NCBI GenBank assembly: GCA_020860715.1
Contig: JAJBTU010000012.1
Coordinates: 1-63,206 of the forward strand
Direction of reading: 5' to 3'
Source of the DNA: Clostridiales bacterium
GTDB taxonomy: Bacteria; Bacillota; Clostridia; Lachnospirales; Lachnospiraceae
Length of the DNA stretch: 63,206 bases
This document shows, one piece after another, positions 44,359 through 57,500 of this stretch (position 1 is the first letter of the stretch; each line of letters begins with the position of its first letter). The notes under the pieces are model-generated. The model did not search any database. It was not told the origin of the DNA and was given only the letters and a program-made list of their open reading frames with translations. Made by a program: the position numbers and the translations under genes.

Positions 44359-44568
44359 TCATGCTCCAATATGCCGGTTTACCTCCAGCTTATCCAGTAT
44401 GCCATTCGCGGTAACTCCCGGATGTGTAACATAGATTCTGCAGATCTCCTCTACAAAAGATTCCTCTAAATTCAGTTCCCCTGCAATCTGCGAAATTGTC
44501 TTTCCCTTGTTCATTCTTTTTAAAATTCCAGAGATCAAAAGAGGAAGCGCTCCCGATGACAATTCCAT
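44359..44568 (-). CDS. Small helical protein or gene remnant, function unknown
   Basis: A 69-codon frame, not recognised. Its middle (RMNKGKTISQIAGELNLEES) looks like a helix-turn-helix or the C-terminal helical tail seen in Rpn/PD-(D/E)XK proteins. There is no Shine-Dalgarno before the ATG at 44568, and the frame stays open upstream to about 44690 without any start codon, which points to the 3' remnant of a longer gene. It overlaps the upstream extension of the alkylation-repair frame. Low confidence as an expressed gene. Confidence 0.35.
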   Translation of the reverse strand: MELSSGALPLLISGILKRMNKGKTISQIAGELNLEESFVEEICRIYVTHPGVTANGILDKLEVNRHIGA

Positions 44569-44696
44569 CGGATCACTGCCAGCTCCGCAGCCGTGCGCAT
44601 CTGCTGTGACGATCGCGGGGTCATTCTTCCCGGCAGGCGCGTCTTCCGCTCCGATCCTGATAAAGTAAAATACTCGTGTCCTATTCTATATGATGC

Positions 44697-44732
44697 AAAA
44701 AAAACCGCAACCCCTGATCTCAGGGATTGCGG
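44697..44732 (-). terminator. Terminator of tuf
   Basis: Stem CCGCAAxCCCTGA pairing 44705-44717 with its complement to 44732, followed on the minus strand by eight T. Confidence 0.93.
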
Positions 44733-44765
44733 TATAAATCCTGATATTCGGCTCTACAGTCTCGA

Positions 44766-45959
44766 TTACTCGATGATCGTAGCAACACGGCCTGAACCAA
44801 CGGTACGGCCACCCTCACGGATAGCGAACGTAAGACCCTGCTCCATAGCGATCGGGTGAATCAACTCGATGGTCATCTCTACGTTGTCGCCAGGCATGCA
44901 CATCTCTGTGCCTTCCGGAAGGTTGATCACGCCTGTTACGTCAGTTGTTCTGAAATAGAACTGCGGACGATAGTTGTTGAAGAACGGTGTATGACGGCCA
45001 CCCTCGTCCTTGGTCAGAACGTATACCTGAGCGGTAAACTTGGTGTGGCACTTGATGCTGCCCGGTTTCACCAGAACCTGTCCACGCTCGATATCGGTTC
45101 TTCTGATACCACGAAGCAGAGCGCCGATGTTGTCGCCAGCCTGCGCATAGTCAAGCAGCTTACGGAACATCTCGATACCGGTAACGGTCGTCTTCTGGAT
45201 CTCTTCCTTGATACCAACGATCTCAACTTCCTCGTTCAGCTTCAGAGTACCACGCTCTACACGGCCGGTAGCAACCGTACCACGGCCTGTGATGGTGAAT
45301 ACGTCCTCAACCGGCATAAGGAACGGCTGATCAGTAGCACGCTGCGGATCCGGAACCCAGCTGTCAACAGCATCCATAAGCTCCATGATCTTGTCGCCCC
45401 ACTCTCCGTCCGGCTCTTCCAGAGCCTTCAGAGCAGAACCCTGAATGATCGGCGTATCATCGCCCGGGAACTCATACTCGTTGAGCAGCTCACGGATCTC
45501 CATGTCTACCAGCTCGAGAAGCTCCTCATCGTCTACCATATCGCACTTGTTCATGAATACTACGATATACGGAACGCCTACCTGACGGGACAGAAGGATG
45601 TGCTCCTTGGTCTGAGCCATAACACCATCCGTAGCAGCTACTACAAGGATAGCGCCGTCCATCTGTGCAGCACCGGTGATCATGTTCTTTACATAGTCAG
45701 CGTGGCCCGGGCAGTCAACGTGTGCGTAATGTCTGTGCTCTGTCTCATACTCAACGTGAGCGGTAGAAATCGTGATACCACGCTCTCTCTCTTCCGGAGC
45801 CTTATCGATGTTATCAAAGCTGGTCTCAACGTTGCCTGCAACTCTGTGGGAAAGAACCTTTGTGATAGCCGCGGTCAGAGTGGTTTTACCATGATCTACG
45901 TGACCGATGGTACCGATGTTACAATGCGGTTTCGTTCTTTCAAATTTAGCCTTTGCCAT
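44766..45959 (-). CDS. tuf: Elongation factor Tu
   Basis: Delivers aminoacyl-tRNA to the ribosome with GTP. 397 residues, full length. G-motifs: [26 protein letters not shown] and NKCDMVDD; the C-terminal beta barrel ends [18 protein letters not shown]. Last gene of the str cluster, with its own strong promoter 80 bases upstream and a strong terminator behind, so it can be expressed at a higher level than the ribosomal genes ahead. A long frame on the opposite strand exists only because of EF-Tu codon bias. Confidence 0.99.
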   Translation of the reverse strand: MAKAKFERTKPHCNIGTIGHVDHGKTTLTAAITKVLSHRVAGNVETSFDNIDKAPEERERGITISTAHVEYETEHRHYAHVDCPGHADYVKNMITGAAQMDGAILVVAATDGVMAQTKEHILLSRQVGVPYIVVFMNKCDMVDDEELLELVDMEIRELLNEYEFPGDDTPIIQGSALKALEEPDGEWGDKIMELMDAVDSWVPDPQRATDQPFLMPVEDVFTITGRGTVATGRVERGTLKLNEEVEIVGIKEEIQKTTVTGIEMFRKLLDYAQAGDNIGALLRGIRRTDIERGQVLVKPGSIKCHTKFTAQVYVLTKDEGGRHTPFFNNYRPQFYFRTTDVTGVINLPEGTEMCMPGDNVEMTIELIHPIAMEQGLTFAIREGGRTVGSGRVATIIE

Positions 45960-46038
45960 TGTGATTTTCCTCCTTCAATACAAATGCTTCTACATGAATA
46001 AAATATTTCGCGCGCGTGCGCATAAAATGGCTGTTCTG

Positions 46039-46067
46039 ATTATATTTCAAAACGTGCCTGTTTTCAA
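46039..46067 (-). promoter_or_regulatory. Promoter of tuf
   Basis: Minus strand TTGAAA (46062-46067), 17 bases, TATAAT (46039-46044), in the fusA-tuf gap. Confidence 0.88.
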
Positions 46068-46097
46068 GTTTTTTTTGCATACATTCTTATATTTATT

Positions 46098-46130
46098 GCC
46101 ATCCGCCGCGTCTTTGCCGCGGCGAAAGGC
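46098..46130 (-). terminator. GC-rich hairpin after fusA
   Basis: Perfect CGCCGCG/CGCGGCG stem (46104-46110 with 46118-46124) 17 bases after the fusA stop. No U-tract follows, so it may only pause or protect the mRNA. Confidence 0.4.
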
Positions 46131-46147
46131 TTATTTTGACGAATGTA

Positions 46148-48265
46148 TTACTTTGACTTCTCGCTCAGGACTTTCTCCTGTACGGACTTCGGCACCTGCT
46201 CATAACGTTCAAAGAACATCGAGTAGTTGCCGCGGCCCTGCGTCTTGGAACGAAGGTCTGTCGAGTAGCCGAACATCTCTGCCAGCGGTACAAAGCCTCT
46301 GACGATCTTGCCGCCTCCGAGGTCATCCATGCCCTCGATACGGCCACGACGGGAGTTGATATCGCCGATGACATCGCCCATGTATTCCTCAGGCATCGTC
46401 ACTTCAACTCTCATAATCGGCTCAAGCAATACCGGATTGCCCTGCTTCATCGCATCCTTGAATGCCAGAGAACCGGCGATGTGGAATGCCATCTCACTGG
46501 AGTCAACCTCATGGTACGAACCGTCATAGACATTCGCGTGTACGCCGAGTACCGGGAATCCGCCGAGGATGCCTGCCTTTGCCGCTTCCTCAATACCCTC
46601 TCCGACTGCCGGAATATATTCCTTCGGAATCGCGCCGCCGACAACTGTCGACTCGAATTCAAAGGTCTTCTCTCCGTTCGGATCCATCGGGGTGAAGATA
46701 ACTTTACAGTGTCCGTACTGACCGCGTCCGCCGGACTGCTTTGCATACTTGCTGTCCACCGTAACTTCCTTGGTAAAGGTCTCCTTGTAGGCAACCTGAG
46801 GTGCGCCAACGTTTGCCTCCACCTTGAACTCACGGAGCAGACGGTCTACGATGATCTCCAGATGAAGCTCGCCCATACCGGCGATGATCGTCTGTCCGGT
46901 CTCTGTATTCGTGTGAGCACGGAAGGTCGGGTCTTCCTCAGCCAGCTTTGCGAGCGCCTCGCCCATCTTGCCCTGGCCGGCTTTGGTCTTCGGCTCGATC
47001 GCCAGTTCGATAACCGGCTCCGGGAACTCCATGGACTCCAGGATCACCGGATGCTGCTCATCGCAGATCGTATCGCCTGTCGTTGTCAGCTTAAAGCCAA
47101 CCGCAGCGGCAATATCACCGGAATATACCTTGTCCAGCTCGGCACGCTTGTTCGCATGCATCTGCAGGATACGTCCGACACGCTCCTTCTTGCCCTTTGT
47201 CGCGTTCAGTACATAGGAACCGGAATTCATGGTACCGGAATATACACGGAAGAACGCCAGTTTTCCTACAAACGGATCCGCCATGATCTTGAATGCCAGT
47301 GCGGAGAACGGTTCGTCGTCGGAGGAATGTCTCACGACTTCGTTGCCGTCCAGATCCGTACCCTTGATCGGCGGGATATCCGTCGGTGCCGGCATATACT
47401 CAATGACCGCGTCCAGCATCTTCTGGACACCCTTGTTGCGGTAAGCGCTTCCGCAGCACACCGGAACCGCGGTGCACTCACAGGTCGCTTTGCGCAGTGC
47501 AGCCTTCATCTGCTCTGTGGTCGGTTCCTCACCGTCGAGAAACATCATGGTAAGGTCGTCATCCAGCTCGCAGATCTTCTCGACCAGCTCGTCACGATAA
47601 AGTTCTGCGTCTTCTTTCATATCTTCCGGAATATCCGTGATCGTGATGTCCTCGCCTTTGTCGTCATTGTAGATGTAAGCCTTCATCTCAAACAGGTCAA
47701 TAATGCCTTTGAAATTATCCTCCTTGCCGATCGGCAGCTGAAGAATAATCGCATTCTTGCCCAGTCTGGTACGGATCTGCTCTACTGCTCCGTAGAAGTC
47801 CGCGCCCATGATATCCATCTTATTAATAAATGCCATACGAGGAACATTGTAGGTATCCGCCTGACGCCATACGTTCTCAGACTGCGGCTCCACGCCTCCC
47901 TTTGCGCAGAAAACGCCGACAGCGCCGTCCAGCACACGAAGGGAACGTTCCACCTCTACTGTAAAATCCACGTGGCCCGGAGTGTCGATGATGTTGATAC
48001 GATGCTCCAGAGCGCCTGCCTTCGGCTTGCAGTTCTCCTGCAGCGTCCAGTGGCAGGTGGTAGCGGCTGAGGTGATGGTAATACCTCTCTCCTGCTCCTG
48101 CTCCATCCAGTCCATTGTAGCGGTACCTTCATGCGTATCACCGATCTTGTAATTCACGCCGGTGTAATACAGAATACGTTCGGTCAATGTAGTCTTACCC
48201 GCATCGATGTGAGCCATGATACCGATATTTCTGGTTCTCTCTAATGGATATTCTCTACCAGCCAA
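46148..48265 (-). CDS. fusA: Elongation factor G
   Basis: Translocase of the ribosome, 705 residues, full length. GTPase motifs [35 protein letters not shown] and [11 protein letters not shown]; domain IV and V signatures [11 protein letters not shown] and [15 protein letters not shown]. Start ATG at 48265, with GGAGG upstream. Follows rpsG by 51 bases in the usual str-operon order. Confidence 0.99.
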   Translation of the reverse strand: MAGREYPLERTRNIGIMAHIDAGKTTLTERILYYTGVNYKIGDTHEGTATMDWMEQEQERGITITSAATTCHWTLQENCKPKAGALEHRINIIDTPGHVDFTVEVERSLRVLDGAVGVFCAKGGVEPQSENVWRQADTYNVPRMAFINKMDIMGADFYGAVEQIRTRLGKNAIILQLPIGKEDNFKGIIDLFEMKAYIYNDDKGEDITITDIPEDMKEDAELYRDELVEKICELDDDLTMMFLDGEEPTTEQMKAALRKATCECTAVPVCCGSAYRNKGVQKMLDAVIEYMPAPTDIPPIKGTDLDGNEVVRHSSDDEPFSALAFKIMADPFVGKLAFFRVYSGTMNSGSYVLNATKGKKERVGRILQMHANKRAELDKVYSGDIAAAVGFKLTTTGDTICDEQHPVILESMEFPEPVIELAIEPKTKAGQGKMGEALAKLAEEDPTFRAHTNTETGQTIIAGMGELHLEIIVDRLLREFKVEANVGAPQVAYKETFTKEVTVDSKYAKQSGGRGQYGHCKVIFTPMDPNGEKTFEFESTVVGGAIPKEYIPAVGEGIEEAAKAGILGGFPVLGVHANVYDGSYHEVDSSEMAFHIAGSLAFKDAMKQGNPVLLEPIMRVEVTMPEEYMGDVIGDINSRRGRIEGMDDLGGGKIVRGFVPLAEMFGYSTDLRSKTQGRGNYSMFFERYEQVPKSVQEKVLSEKSK

Positions 48266-48316
48266 AATTTTTTCCTCCTCATCAGACAGACAGCATATAT
48301 TATGCCGCTTTCTGTT

Positions 48317-48811
<495 letters not shown>

Positions 48812-48960
48812 TTAAATCACAGGTACTCACGATTGTTTCTTTCCGTGTTCATGCAAGGACTTCTATATTAACCTGCAACCACCTGGTAATACGAACTCCG
48901 CATAAGGTGAAACAAAAATCTGTTTTCATGTGATACTAAGGTAAATCCCGAAAACCGGTA

Positions 48961-49383
48961 TTATTTCTTTGCTTCTTTCGGTCTCTTGGCACCGTACTTG
49001 GAACGTGCCTGACGTCTCTTGGCAACACCGGCGGTATCAAGCGTACCTCTTACGATGTGGTATCTGGTACCCGGAAGGTCCTTGACTCTTCCTCCTCGGA
49101 TCAGCACAACGCTGTGCTCCTGAAGGTTGTGTCCCTCGCCCGGAATGTAGCTTGTCACCTCGATACCGTTGGACAGACGTACTCTGGCGATCTTACGAAG
49201 CGCGGAATTCGGCTTCTTCGGCGTAGCGGTCTTCACAGCGGTGCACACGCCTCTCTTCTGCGGAGAAGATGTATTGGTCTGCTTCTTCTGAAGAGAATTG
49301 TAACCTTTCTGGAGTGCCGGCGCGGTCGACTTCTTGACCGATGTCTGTCTGCCTTTTCTGACTAACTGGTTGAATGTTGGCAT
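48961..49383 (-). CDS. rpsL: 30S ribosomal protein S12
   Basis: 140 residues, decoding-centre protein. Conserved [16 protein letters not shown] has the streptomycin-sensitive wild-type Lys, and [20 protein letters not shown] and [12 protein letters not shown] follow. First gene of the rpsL-rpsG-fusA unit, with a strong promoter 120 bases upstream. Confidence 0.98.
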   Translation of the reverse strand: MPTFNQLVRKGRQTSVKKSTAPALQKGYNSLQKKQTNTSSPQKRGVCTAVKTATPKKPNSALRKIARVRLSNGIEVTSYIPGEGHNLQEHSVVLIRGGRVKDLPGTRYHIVRGTLDTAGVAKRRQARSKYGAKRPKEAKK

Positions 49384-49505
49384 TCTTCCTTCACCTCCTG
49401 ATAAAATTCGTTTACTCGGGTCGGCCGTGTATCATCTGATAAGAATACGGCCATGGTTGCCTGAAAATATGCGCAAAAAAACAACATGCATTCACGCACT
49501 GCTCC

Positions 49506-49534
49506 ATTATACGAAAGCGGTTTTTTCTTGTCAA
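49506..49534 (-). promoter_or_regulatory. Promoter of the rpsL-rpsG-fusA operon
   Basis: Minus strand consensus TTGACA (49529-49534), 17 bases, consensus TATAAT (49506-49511). The remaining bases to 49651 hold no gene. Confidence 0.93.
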
Positions 49535-49651
49535 GTAAATTTTTGTATATTGTTTCGAACAGCATCGAAAAGAAAAAACAGACTGTGCAGGTTTCCCCGG
49601 TAAAACCTGTATTTTCTTTCTTCGGAATTTCTTATGATTTCATGAAATGGG

Positions 49652-49680
49652 TGGACACATGCGGTTTGGAATGCTAAAAT
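49652..49680 (+). promoter_or_regulatory. Promoter of the VanZ-like gene
   Basis: TGGACA (49652-49657), 17 bases, TAAAAT (49675-49680), about 49 bases upstream of the start. Confidence 0.6.
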
Positions 49681-49728
49681 GGCGGTGTCTTTTGCGAATA
49701 CGCATTTGAAGAATCAGAGGTGATGAAA

Positions 49729-50562
49729 ATGTTTGTCAAGCTATTAAAGCCTTTATCATTTATACCTGCAATCCTGATGATGTATGTGATTTTCTGTTTT
49801 TCCGCGCAGGATGCCGCTGCATCCTCCAACTTAAGCTATAAAGTAAGTTATACTGTAGTGGAGGCCGGCAATGTCATCCTTGATGCGGATCTGCAGCCCG
49901 CAGAGATTTCCTCTCTTGCGACGCGGTTCAACGGGGTCATCCGTAAGATCGCCCATATGACGGAATATTTTGCTCTGGCTGTCGCGGTGTCCTTTCCGCT
50001 TTATGTTTACGGTCTCCACGGGCTGCCGCTCATGTTCGTGGCAGGGCTCTTCTGTGTAGTCTTTGCCTGCGGAGACGAATATCATCAGTCTTTCGTGGAT
50101 GGACGGAGTCCGGCAGTCCGCGACGTACTCATCGACTCTTTCGGCGTCTTCTGGGGAATCGTCCTTGTTCGTATCATCGGATGGACCGGGAGGAAAACCA
50201 TTTTCCGACCATTCAGCAAAAAAAAGAAGCGCGCAAAGGAAGAAGCTGCTTCCGCCCGGGACGGCGCTCAGAATCTCTATATGGGTATGCCGCCGGAGTA
50301 TCAGGACCCGCAGTATGGCGCTCCGTACGGCTCGCAGGCAGCCAGCCAGTACCGTTCTCAGAGCAGCGCTGCGTATGGTCCGCAGACCGCCGGCCAGTAC
50401 CGTTCCCAGAACGATGCTCTGTATTATGGTCCGCAGGCCGCCGGTTCCCGTGATTCCCGGACATCCGCAAAGAAGAAACGCCAGAATAATTCCGACCGTC
50501 TTTCCGAGGATATGTCACTGAAAAATCTGATCCGCAATCTCCGGGAAGGAGAAGACAAATAA
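49729..50562 (+). CDS. VanZ-family membrane protein with a Gln/Tyr-rich repeat tail
   Basis: About 277 residues. The N-terminal 150 residues form a VanZ-like domain with helices from FIPAILMMYVIFCFSAQ, the conserved RKIAHMTEYFALA and DEYHQSFVDGRSPAVRDVLI. VanZ homologues are linked to low-level teicoplanin resistance and polysaccharide-related membrane functions; the role here is unknown. The C-terminal 100 residues are cytosolic, basic and repeat-rich (QYRSQ and YGPQAAG units). Start chosen at the ATG at 49729, 8 bases after AGAGG; GTG and ATG at 49720/49723 are alternatives. It is transcribed against the flanking rpoC and rpsL operons. Confidence 0.85.
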   Translation: MFVKLLKPLSFIPAILMMYVIFCFSAQDAAASSNLSYKVSYTVVEAGNVILDADLQPAEISSLATRFNGVIRKIAHMTEYFALAVAVSFPLYVYGLHGLPLMFVAGLFCVVFACGDEYHQSFVDGRSPAVRDVLIDSFGVFWGIVLVRIIGWTGRKTIFRPFSKKKKRAKEEAASARDGAQNLYMGMPPEYQDPQYGAPYGSQAASQYRSQSSAAYGPQTAGQYRSQNDALYYGPQAAGSRDSRTSAKKKRQNNSDRLSEDMSLKNLIRNLREGEDK

Positions 50563-50630
50563 ATCCAAAGCACTTCCCATCACAGAAATACAAGGCGTAA
50601 AGCAATATGTAAAGTGAAGGAATACGCAAA

Positions 50631-50665
50631 GAAAGCCCCGGTTCAGACCGGGGCTTTCTGTTTTG
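50631..50665. terminator. Bidirectional terminator between the VanZ-like gene and rpoC
   Basis: Perfect 12-bp stem GAAAGCCCCGGT/ACCGGGGCTTTC (50631-50642 with 50647-50658) with TGTTTTG on the plus side and TTTG on the minus side. Confidence 0.9.
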
Positions 50666-50726
50666 CTGTAATTCTTATTAAGAACGGGTGCTGCTTCCGG
50701 GAGGCATACGCCCCGATCTCTATCGC

Positions 50727-53700
50727 TTACTCCTCGTCCTCTGCAGTTTCAGCGGTTTCAGCGTCTTCCGAACCGGCTTCTGCGGTTTCAGCGTTCTCCG
50801 AACCGATCTCTGCGTCGTCTGCAGTCTCTGCCGCTTCCGTCTCCGGCTCTTCCGACTCATTCAGCTGCGTTTCCTCGTCAGCTTCCGCCTCTTCGATCAG
50901 TTCTTCAAAGGACATCTCCTGAGTCTCGTCGATCGGTTCCTGGGCCTCATCATTTCCATTTTCTTCCAGGAGCATCTGTTCATACTCTGAGTCGTCCGTT
51001 CCGGAAGTATCAATTTCGATATTGCGGTACCGTTTCAGACCCGTACCGGTAGGAATCAGCTTTCCTATAATCACGTTCTCTTTCAGGCCGACCAGCGGAT
51101 CCTTTTTGCCCTTGATGGCCGCATCCGTCAGCACCTTCGTCGTCTCCTGGAAGGATGCCGCTGACAGGAAGGAGTTGGTCGCCAGGGAAGCCTTTGTGAT
51201 ACCGAGCATAATCCGTTTGCCATCGGCAGGCTGCTTTCCTTCCTCAATCATTCGCTTGTTGGTATCCTCATAATCCAGAATATCCACAAGGCTGCCCGGG
51301 AGGAAATTCGTATCGCCATTGTCCTCAATGCGGATCTTTTTCAGCATCTGGCGCACAATGACTTCGATATGCTTATCGTTGATCTCCACGCCCTGAAGGC
51401 GGTATACGCGCTGCACTTCCCGAAGCATATAATCCTGCACCGCTTCCACACCCTTGATCTTCAGGATGTCGTGCGGGTTCACACTACCCTCGGTCAGCTC
51501 ATCGCCGGCCTCCAGATGTGTGCCGTCTACAGGCTTGATCCTGGAACCGTAAGGAATCAGGTAGGTCTTGGACTCCCCGGTCTCCTCATTGGTCACTACG
51601 ATCTCACGCTTTTTCTTTGTGTCACGCAGGGTCGCCATACCGGAAATCTCCGTGATAATCGCGAGTCCCTTCGGCTTTCTCGCCTCAAAAAGCTCCTCGA
51701 CACGCGGAAGACCCTGTGTGATATCGCCGCCTGCCACACCGCCGGTATGGAAGGTACGCATTGTCAGCTGTGTACCCGGCTCACCGATCGACTGCGCGGC
51801 GATAATGCCGACAGACTCACCTACCTGTACCGGTTCTCCGGTCGCCATGTTCGCACCGTAGCACTTAGAGCAGATGCCGATATGGGAACGGCAGGTCAGG
51901 ATCGAACGGATCTTGATCTTCTCAAACGGCTTGCCGTCCGCGTCGACGCCTTCTTTCATGATGCGTGCCGCACGTCTCGGCGTAATCATATGATTCGCCT
52001 TTACAATGATCTCGCCGTCTTTATCACAGATATCCTCGCAGGAGAACCGCCCCGTGATACGTTCCTGAATGTTCTCAATCTCTTCCTTTCCGTCAGAGAA
52101 TGTGCTCACATAGATGCCCGGAAGTTCCTCTGCGCCTTCGCTGCAGTCTGTTTCACGGACGATCAGTTCCTGAGAGACATCCACCAGACGTCTGGTCAGA
52201 TAGCCGGAGTCCGCGGTACGCAGCGCCGTATCGGAAAGTCCTTTACGCGCACCGTGCGCCGACATGAAATATTCCAGTACATCCAGACCTTCACGGAAAT
52301 TGGACTTGATCGGCAGCTCGATCGTGTGACCGGTCGTATCTGCCATCAGGCCGCGCATGCCTGCCAGCTGTTTGATCTGTTTATTGGAACCACGCGCTCC
52401 GGAATCCGCCATCATAAAGATGTTGTTGTACTTATCGAGTCCGTCAAGCAGCTCCTTCGTCAGCTGATCATCCGTGTCTTTCCAGGTCTCTACAACCTCT
52501 TTATAACGCTCTTCGTCCGTGATCAGGCCGCGCTTATAGTTCCGGGTGATCCGGTCTACCGTATCCTGCGCGTTCTTGATCATCTCCGGCTTCCTCGGCG
52601 GCACGGTCATATCTGAAATCGATACCGTCATGGCTGCCTGTGTCGAATATTTATAGCCTGTCGCCTTGATGTCATCAAGCACTTCCGCCGTTCTGGTCGA
52701 GCCGTGGATGTCGATGACTTTCTCAAGAATGCTCTTCAATCCCTTCTTATTAACAAGGAAATCAATCTCCAGCTTGAGCTCATTGCCCGGAATGGAGCGG
52801 TCTACAAAGCCAAGATCCTGCGGAATGATCTCATTAAACAGGAATCTGCCCAGAGTCGATTCAATGTTTTCCATGAGAACACTGCCGTCCGCCATCTTCC
52901 TGGTCATACGCACCGTAATCCTCGACTGCAGGGTAATGTATTTGTTCTCATAGGCCAGAATTGCTTCCGCCACACTCTTGAAGAATTTTCCTTCTCCTTT
53001 GGCACCCGGCCTCTCCTGTGTCAGATAATAAATACCAAGTACCATATCCTGCGACGGAACCGCCACCGGACCGCCGTCAGACGGCTTCAGGAGGTTGTTC
53101 GGGGAGAGCATCAGGAACCGGCACTCCGCCTGCGCTTCCACTGACAGCGGAAGATGCACAGCCATCTGGTCACCGTCAAAGTCCGCGTTGAACGCGGTAC
53201 ACACGAGCGGATGCAGCTTGATTGCCTTGCCTTCGACAAGGATCGGCTCAAATGCCTGGATTCCCAGACGATGCAGGGTAGGAGCACGGTTCAGCATCAC
53301 CGGATGCTCCTTGATGACGTCCTCAAGGACATCCCAGACTTCCGGCTGAAGACGTTCTACCATCTTCTTTGCGTTTTTAATATTATGAGAAGTGCCGTTC
53401 TCCACCAATTCTTTCATTACGAACGGCTTAAACAGCTCAATCGCCATCTCTTTTGGCAGGCCGCACTGGTAAATCTTAAGTTCCGGCCCGACTACGATAA
53501 CGGAACGGCCCGAATAATCGACACGTTTGCCGAGCAGATTCTGACGGAAACGTCCGGATTTTCCTTTCAGCATATCGGAAAGGGACTTCAGGGCACGGTT
53601 CCCCGGTCCGGTGACCGGACGGCCGCGGCGTCCATTATCAATCAGCGCATCCACCGCTTCCTGCAGCATACGCTTCTCATTGCGCACAATGATATCCGGA

Positions 53701-54551
53701 GCTCCCAGCTCCAACAGCCGTTTCAGACGGTTGTTGCGGTTGATGATCCTGCGGTACAGGTCATTCAGATCGGATGTGGCAAAACGGCCGCCGTCCAGCT
53801 GTACCATCGGGCGCAGATCCGGCGGAATGACCGGAATCACAGTCATCACCATCCACTCCGGCTTATTGCCGGACTCGCGGAACGCCTCCACAACCTCCAG
53901 ACGTTTGATGATTCGGGCACGTTTCTGTCCGGTAGAGTCTTTCAGGGCCGCTTTCAGCTCTTCGGACTCTTTTTCCACATCAATCGCTTCCAGAAGCTCC
54001 TTGACTGCCTCCGCACCCATGCCGGCGCGGAACTTTTTCCCCCATTTTTCGAGGGCTTCCTGATATTCCCGTTCCGTCAGCACCTGCTTATAATGCAGAT
54101 CCGTTTCCCCCGGATCCAGGACAATATAATTCGCGAAGTACAGAATTTTTTCAAGCACACGCGGAGAAATGTCCAGCATCAGACCCATTCTGGAGGGAAT
54201 CCCCTTGAAATACCAGATATGGGAAACCGGAGCCGCGAGCACAATATGCCCCATACGCTCACGCCGGACAGCAGACTTGGTCACTTCCACACCGCAGCGG
54301 TCGCACACAACACCCTTGTAGCGGATTTTTTTGTACTTTCCGCAGTGGCACTCCCAGTCCTTGCTCGGCCCGAAAATACGCTCACAGAAAAGGCCGTCCT
54401 TTTCCGGTTTCAGCGTCCTGTAATTGATCGTCTCCGGCTTTTTCACCTCACCGTGCGACCACTCAAGGATTTTTTCAGGAGAAGCCAGGCCGATCCGAAT
54501 AGCATCAAACGTCATCGGCTGATACGCTTCATTTTTTGTTGTCTCTGGCAT
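50727..54551 (-). CDS. rpoC: DNA-directed RNA polymerase subunit beta'
   Basis: 1,274 residues. Zinc site [20 protein letters not shown] near residue 68, catalytic [14 protein letters not shown] near 455, bridge-helix [19 protein letters not shown] and the second zinc site [13 protein letters not shown]. After the usual end there is an acidic, Ala/Thr/Glu-rich tail of about 80 residues with near-repeats of the AETAE type. Start ATG at 54551 with AAAGGAG. Follows rpoB by 47 bases; terminated at the bidirectional hairpin. Confidence 0.99.
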   Translation of the reverse strand: MPETTKNEAYQPMTFDAIRIGLASPEKILEWSHGEVKKPETINYRTLKPEKDGLFCERIFGPSKDWECHCGKYKKIRYKGVVCDRCGVEVTKSAVRRERMGHIVLAAPVSHIWYFKGIPSRMGLMLDISPRVLEKILYFANYIVLDPGETDLHYKQVLTEREYQEALEKWGKKFRAGMGAEAVKELLEAIDVEKESEELKAALKDSTGQKRARIIKRLEVVEAFRESGNKPEWMVMTVIPVIPPDLRPMVQLDGGRFATSDLNDLYRRIINRNNRLKRLLELGAPDIIVRNEKRMLQEAVDALIDNGRRGRPVTGPGNRALKSLSDMLKGKSGRFRQNLLGKRVDYSGRSVIVVGPELKIYQCGLPKEMAIELFKPFVMKELVENGTSHNIKNAKKMVERLQPEVWDVLEDVIKEHPVMLNRAPTLHRLGIQAFEPILVEGKAIKLHPLVCTAFNADFDGDQMAVHLPLSVEAQAECRFLMLSPNNLLKPSDGGPVAVPSQDMVLGIYYLTQERPGAKGEGKFFKSVAEAILAYENKYITLQSRITVRMTRKMADGSVLMENIESTLGRFLFNEIIPQDLGFVDRSIPGNELKLEIDFLVNKKGLKSILEKVIDIHGSTRTAEVLDDIKATGYKYSTQAAMTVSISDMTVPPRKPEMIKNAQDTVDRITRNYKRGLITDEERYKEVVETWKDTDDQLTKELLDGLDKYNNIFMMADSGARGSNKQIKQLAGMRGLMADTTGHTIELPIKSNFREGLDVLEYFMSAHGARKGLSDTALRTADSGYLTRRLVDVSQELIVRETDCSEGAEELPGIYVSTFSDGKEEIENIQERITGRFSCEDICDKDGEIIVKANHMITPRRAARIMKEGVDADGKPFEKIKIRSILTCRSHIGICSKCYGANMATGEPVQVGESVGIIAAQSIGEPGTQLTMRTFHTGGVAGGDITQGLPRVEELFEARKPKGLAIITEISGMATLRDTKKKREIVVTNEETGESKTYLIPYGSRIKPVDGTHLEAGDELTEGSVNPHDILKIKGVEAVQDYMLREVQRVYRLQGVEINDKHIEVIVRQMLKKIRIEDNGDTNFLPGSLVDILDYEDTNKRMIEEGKQPADGKRIMLGITKASLATNSFLSAASFQETTKVLTDAAIKGKKDPLVGLKENVIIGKLIPTGTGLKRYRNIEIDTSGTDDSEYEQMLLEENGNDEAQEPIDETQEMSFEELIEEAEADEETQLNESEEPETEAAETADDAEIGSENAETAEAGSEDAETAETAEDEE

Positions 54552-54598
54552 TGCGGTACTCCTTTCACACGCTATTCTTCGTAACGTTCACGCAACAG

Positions 54599-57500
54599 TT
54601 ACGATTCCTCATCTTCAAAGGTTTCCTCAATCTCCTCGTACAGTTCCGCGCTGTCCTCATCGATCTCATTCTCATCGACCGATACCAGTTCGTCCCCGTT
54701 AATTTCCTGATGGCTGAATCCATAATCGCCAAGCGATTCTTCTTCCTTACTGTTATATCTGCGGTCGTCTCCCATCACGGCACGGAAATCCGTGTCAGCG
54801 TAATCCGAGGTCTCTGTGATCTCCACCTCAGTATCATCGTCTTTCAACACTCTGACGTCAAGTCCGAGAGACTGCAGCTCTTTGATGAGTACCTTAAATG
54901 ATTCCGGAATGCCTGGTTCAGGGATATTTTCTCCCTTAATGATCGCTTCGTACGTCTTCACACGGCCTACCACATCATCCGATTTGACAGTCAGGATCTC
55001 CTGCAGCGTGTAGGACGCGCCATACGCTTCGAGTGCCCAAACCTCCATCTCACCGAAACGCTGTCCGCCGAACTGGGCCTTGCCGCCCAGAGGCTGCTGT
55101 GTCACCAGTGAATACGGACCGGTAGAACGTGCATGGATCTTATCGTCTACCAGATGATGCAGTTTGAGGTAATGCATGTGGCCGATGGTCGTCGGTGCGT
55201 CAAAATACTCGCCCGTACGTCCATCGCGAAGCTGTACCTTTCCGTCTCTGGAGATCGGAACGCCTTTCCAGAGCGCTCTGTGATCGCGGTTCTCATACAG
55301 ATAATCCAGCACTTCAGGCAGAAGCTCCTCGCCATGTTTTTCTTTAAATTCATCCCACTCCAGATTCACATAATCATTTGCCAGATCCAGAGTGTCCATA
55401 ATATCTTTTTCGTTTGCGCCGTCAAATACCGGTGTCGAGACATTAAAGCCAAGCGCTTTCGCGGCAAGGCTCAGATGAATCTCCAGCACCTGGCCGATAT
55501 TCATACGGGACGGCACGCCCAGAGGGTTCAGCACGATATCCAGCGGACGTCCGTTCGGAAGGAACGGCATATCCTCTACAGGAAGCACGCGGGAAACGAC
55601 ACCCTTGTTGCCGTGACGGCCGGCCATCTTATCTCCCACGGAAATCTTTCTCTTCTGCGCAATATAAATACGCACTGCCTGATTCACACCGGGTGAAAGT
55701 TCGTCGCCGTTCTCCCGCGTAAACACTTTCGCATCCACGACAATACCATACTCGCCATGCGGCACTTTCAGAGAAGTATCCCGAACCTCGCGCGCCTTCT
55801 CACCGAAAATCGCTCTCAGCAGGCGTTCCTCGGCAGCCAGCTCCGTCTCGCCCTTTGGCGTTACCTTGCCGACAAGGATATCGCCGGCACGCACCTCTGC
55901 GCCAATGCGGATAATGCCGCGCTCGTCCAGATCCTTCAGCGCTTCATCGCCTACGCCCGGAACATCCCGTGTAATCTCCTCCGGTCCCAGCTTCGTGTCG
56001 CGCGCTTCCGCCTCGTATTCCTCAATGTGGACGGAAGTATATACATCATCCATCACAAGTTTTTCGCTGATCAGGACGGCATCCTCATAGTTGTAGCCTT
56101 CCCAGGTCATAAATCCGATCAGCGGATTCTTGCCAAGCGCGATCTCGCCGTTGGAGGTAGATGCGCCGTCCGCGATCACATCGCCGGCCTCCACTCTGTC
56201 TCCTTTATTGACAATCGGGCGCTGGTTGTAGCAGTTGCTCTGATTGCTCCGGACAAACTTGCGCAGATGATATTCGTCACGCTGCCCGTCGTCTGTTCGC
56301 ACGATAATGCGGTTGGACTCCGAGCGCTCCACAATTCCCGAATGATCCGCAACCACACACACGCCGGAGTCTACCGCCGCCTTGGTCTCCAGACCGGTAC
56401 CCACGACCGGAGCTTCCGTCGTCAGAAGCGGAACGGCCTGACGCTGCATGTTGGAGCCCATCAGGGCGCGGTTCGCGTCATCATTCTGCAAAAACGGAAT
56501 CAGGGCTGTCGCCACGGAAAATACCATCTTCGGCGACACATCCATGAAATCAAACATGCTGCGCTCATATTCCTGCGTTTCCTCGCGGTAACGGCCGGAA
56601 ACATTCTTCCGGATAAAATGCCCTTCCTCATCCAGAGGCTCATTCGCCTGCGCTACATGGTAATTGTCTTCTTCATCCGCCGTCATGTAGACCACTTCAT
56701 CTGTGACGCGCGGATTCTTCGGATCCGAGTGATCGATTTTCCGGTAAGGCGCCTCCACAAAGCCGTATTCATTGATCCGCGCATAGCAGGCCAGAGAGTT
56801 GATCAGACCGATGTTCGGACCTTCAGGCGTCTCGATCGGGCACATTCTGCCGTAGTGAGAGTAATGCACATCACGAACCTCGAATCCGGCTCTTTCTCTG
56901 GAAAGTCCGCCTGGTCCCAGTGCCGACAGACGGCGTTTGTGCGTCAACTCGCCCAGAGGGTTGTTCTGATCCATGAACTGGGACAGCTGGGAAGAACCGA
57001 AGAATTCTTTTACCGCAGCCGTCACCGGCTTGATATTGATCAGAGACTGCGGCGAAATCCCCTCAATCTCCTGCGTCGTCATCCGCTCACGGACCACTCT
57101 TTCCAGTCGGGACAAACCGATGCGGTACTGGTTCTGCAGCAGCTCGCCGACCGCACGGATACGGCGGTTCCCAAGATGGTCGATATCGTCGTCGCTGCCG
57201 ATGCCGTATTCCAGATGAATGTTATAATTGATGGAAGCCAGAATATCTTCCTTTGTAATATGCTTCGGGATCAGTTCATGCACCGAACGGCGGATCGCAT
57301 CCTTCTGTTCCTCCGGATCTTCGTATTCTTCCAGAATGCTCTTCAGCGCAGGATAATACACAAGCTCCGTGATGCCCAGTTCCTTCGGCTCACAGTCCAC
57401 CCAGGCTTTCAGGTCCACCATCATGCTGGAGACAACCTTCACATCACGCTCTTCCGTACGGATCATCACGTAGGGAACTGCAGCGTTCTGAATGGCGTCT

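Noticed and set aside
44856-46001. Long open frame opposite EF-Tu
   Set aside because: Mirrors EF-Tu codon bias, has no ribosome site and no family resemblance; EF-Tu is unmistakable on the other strand.
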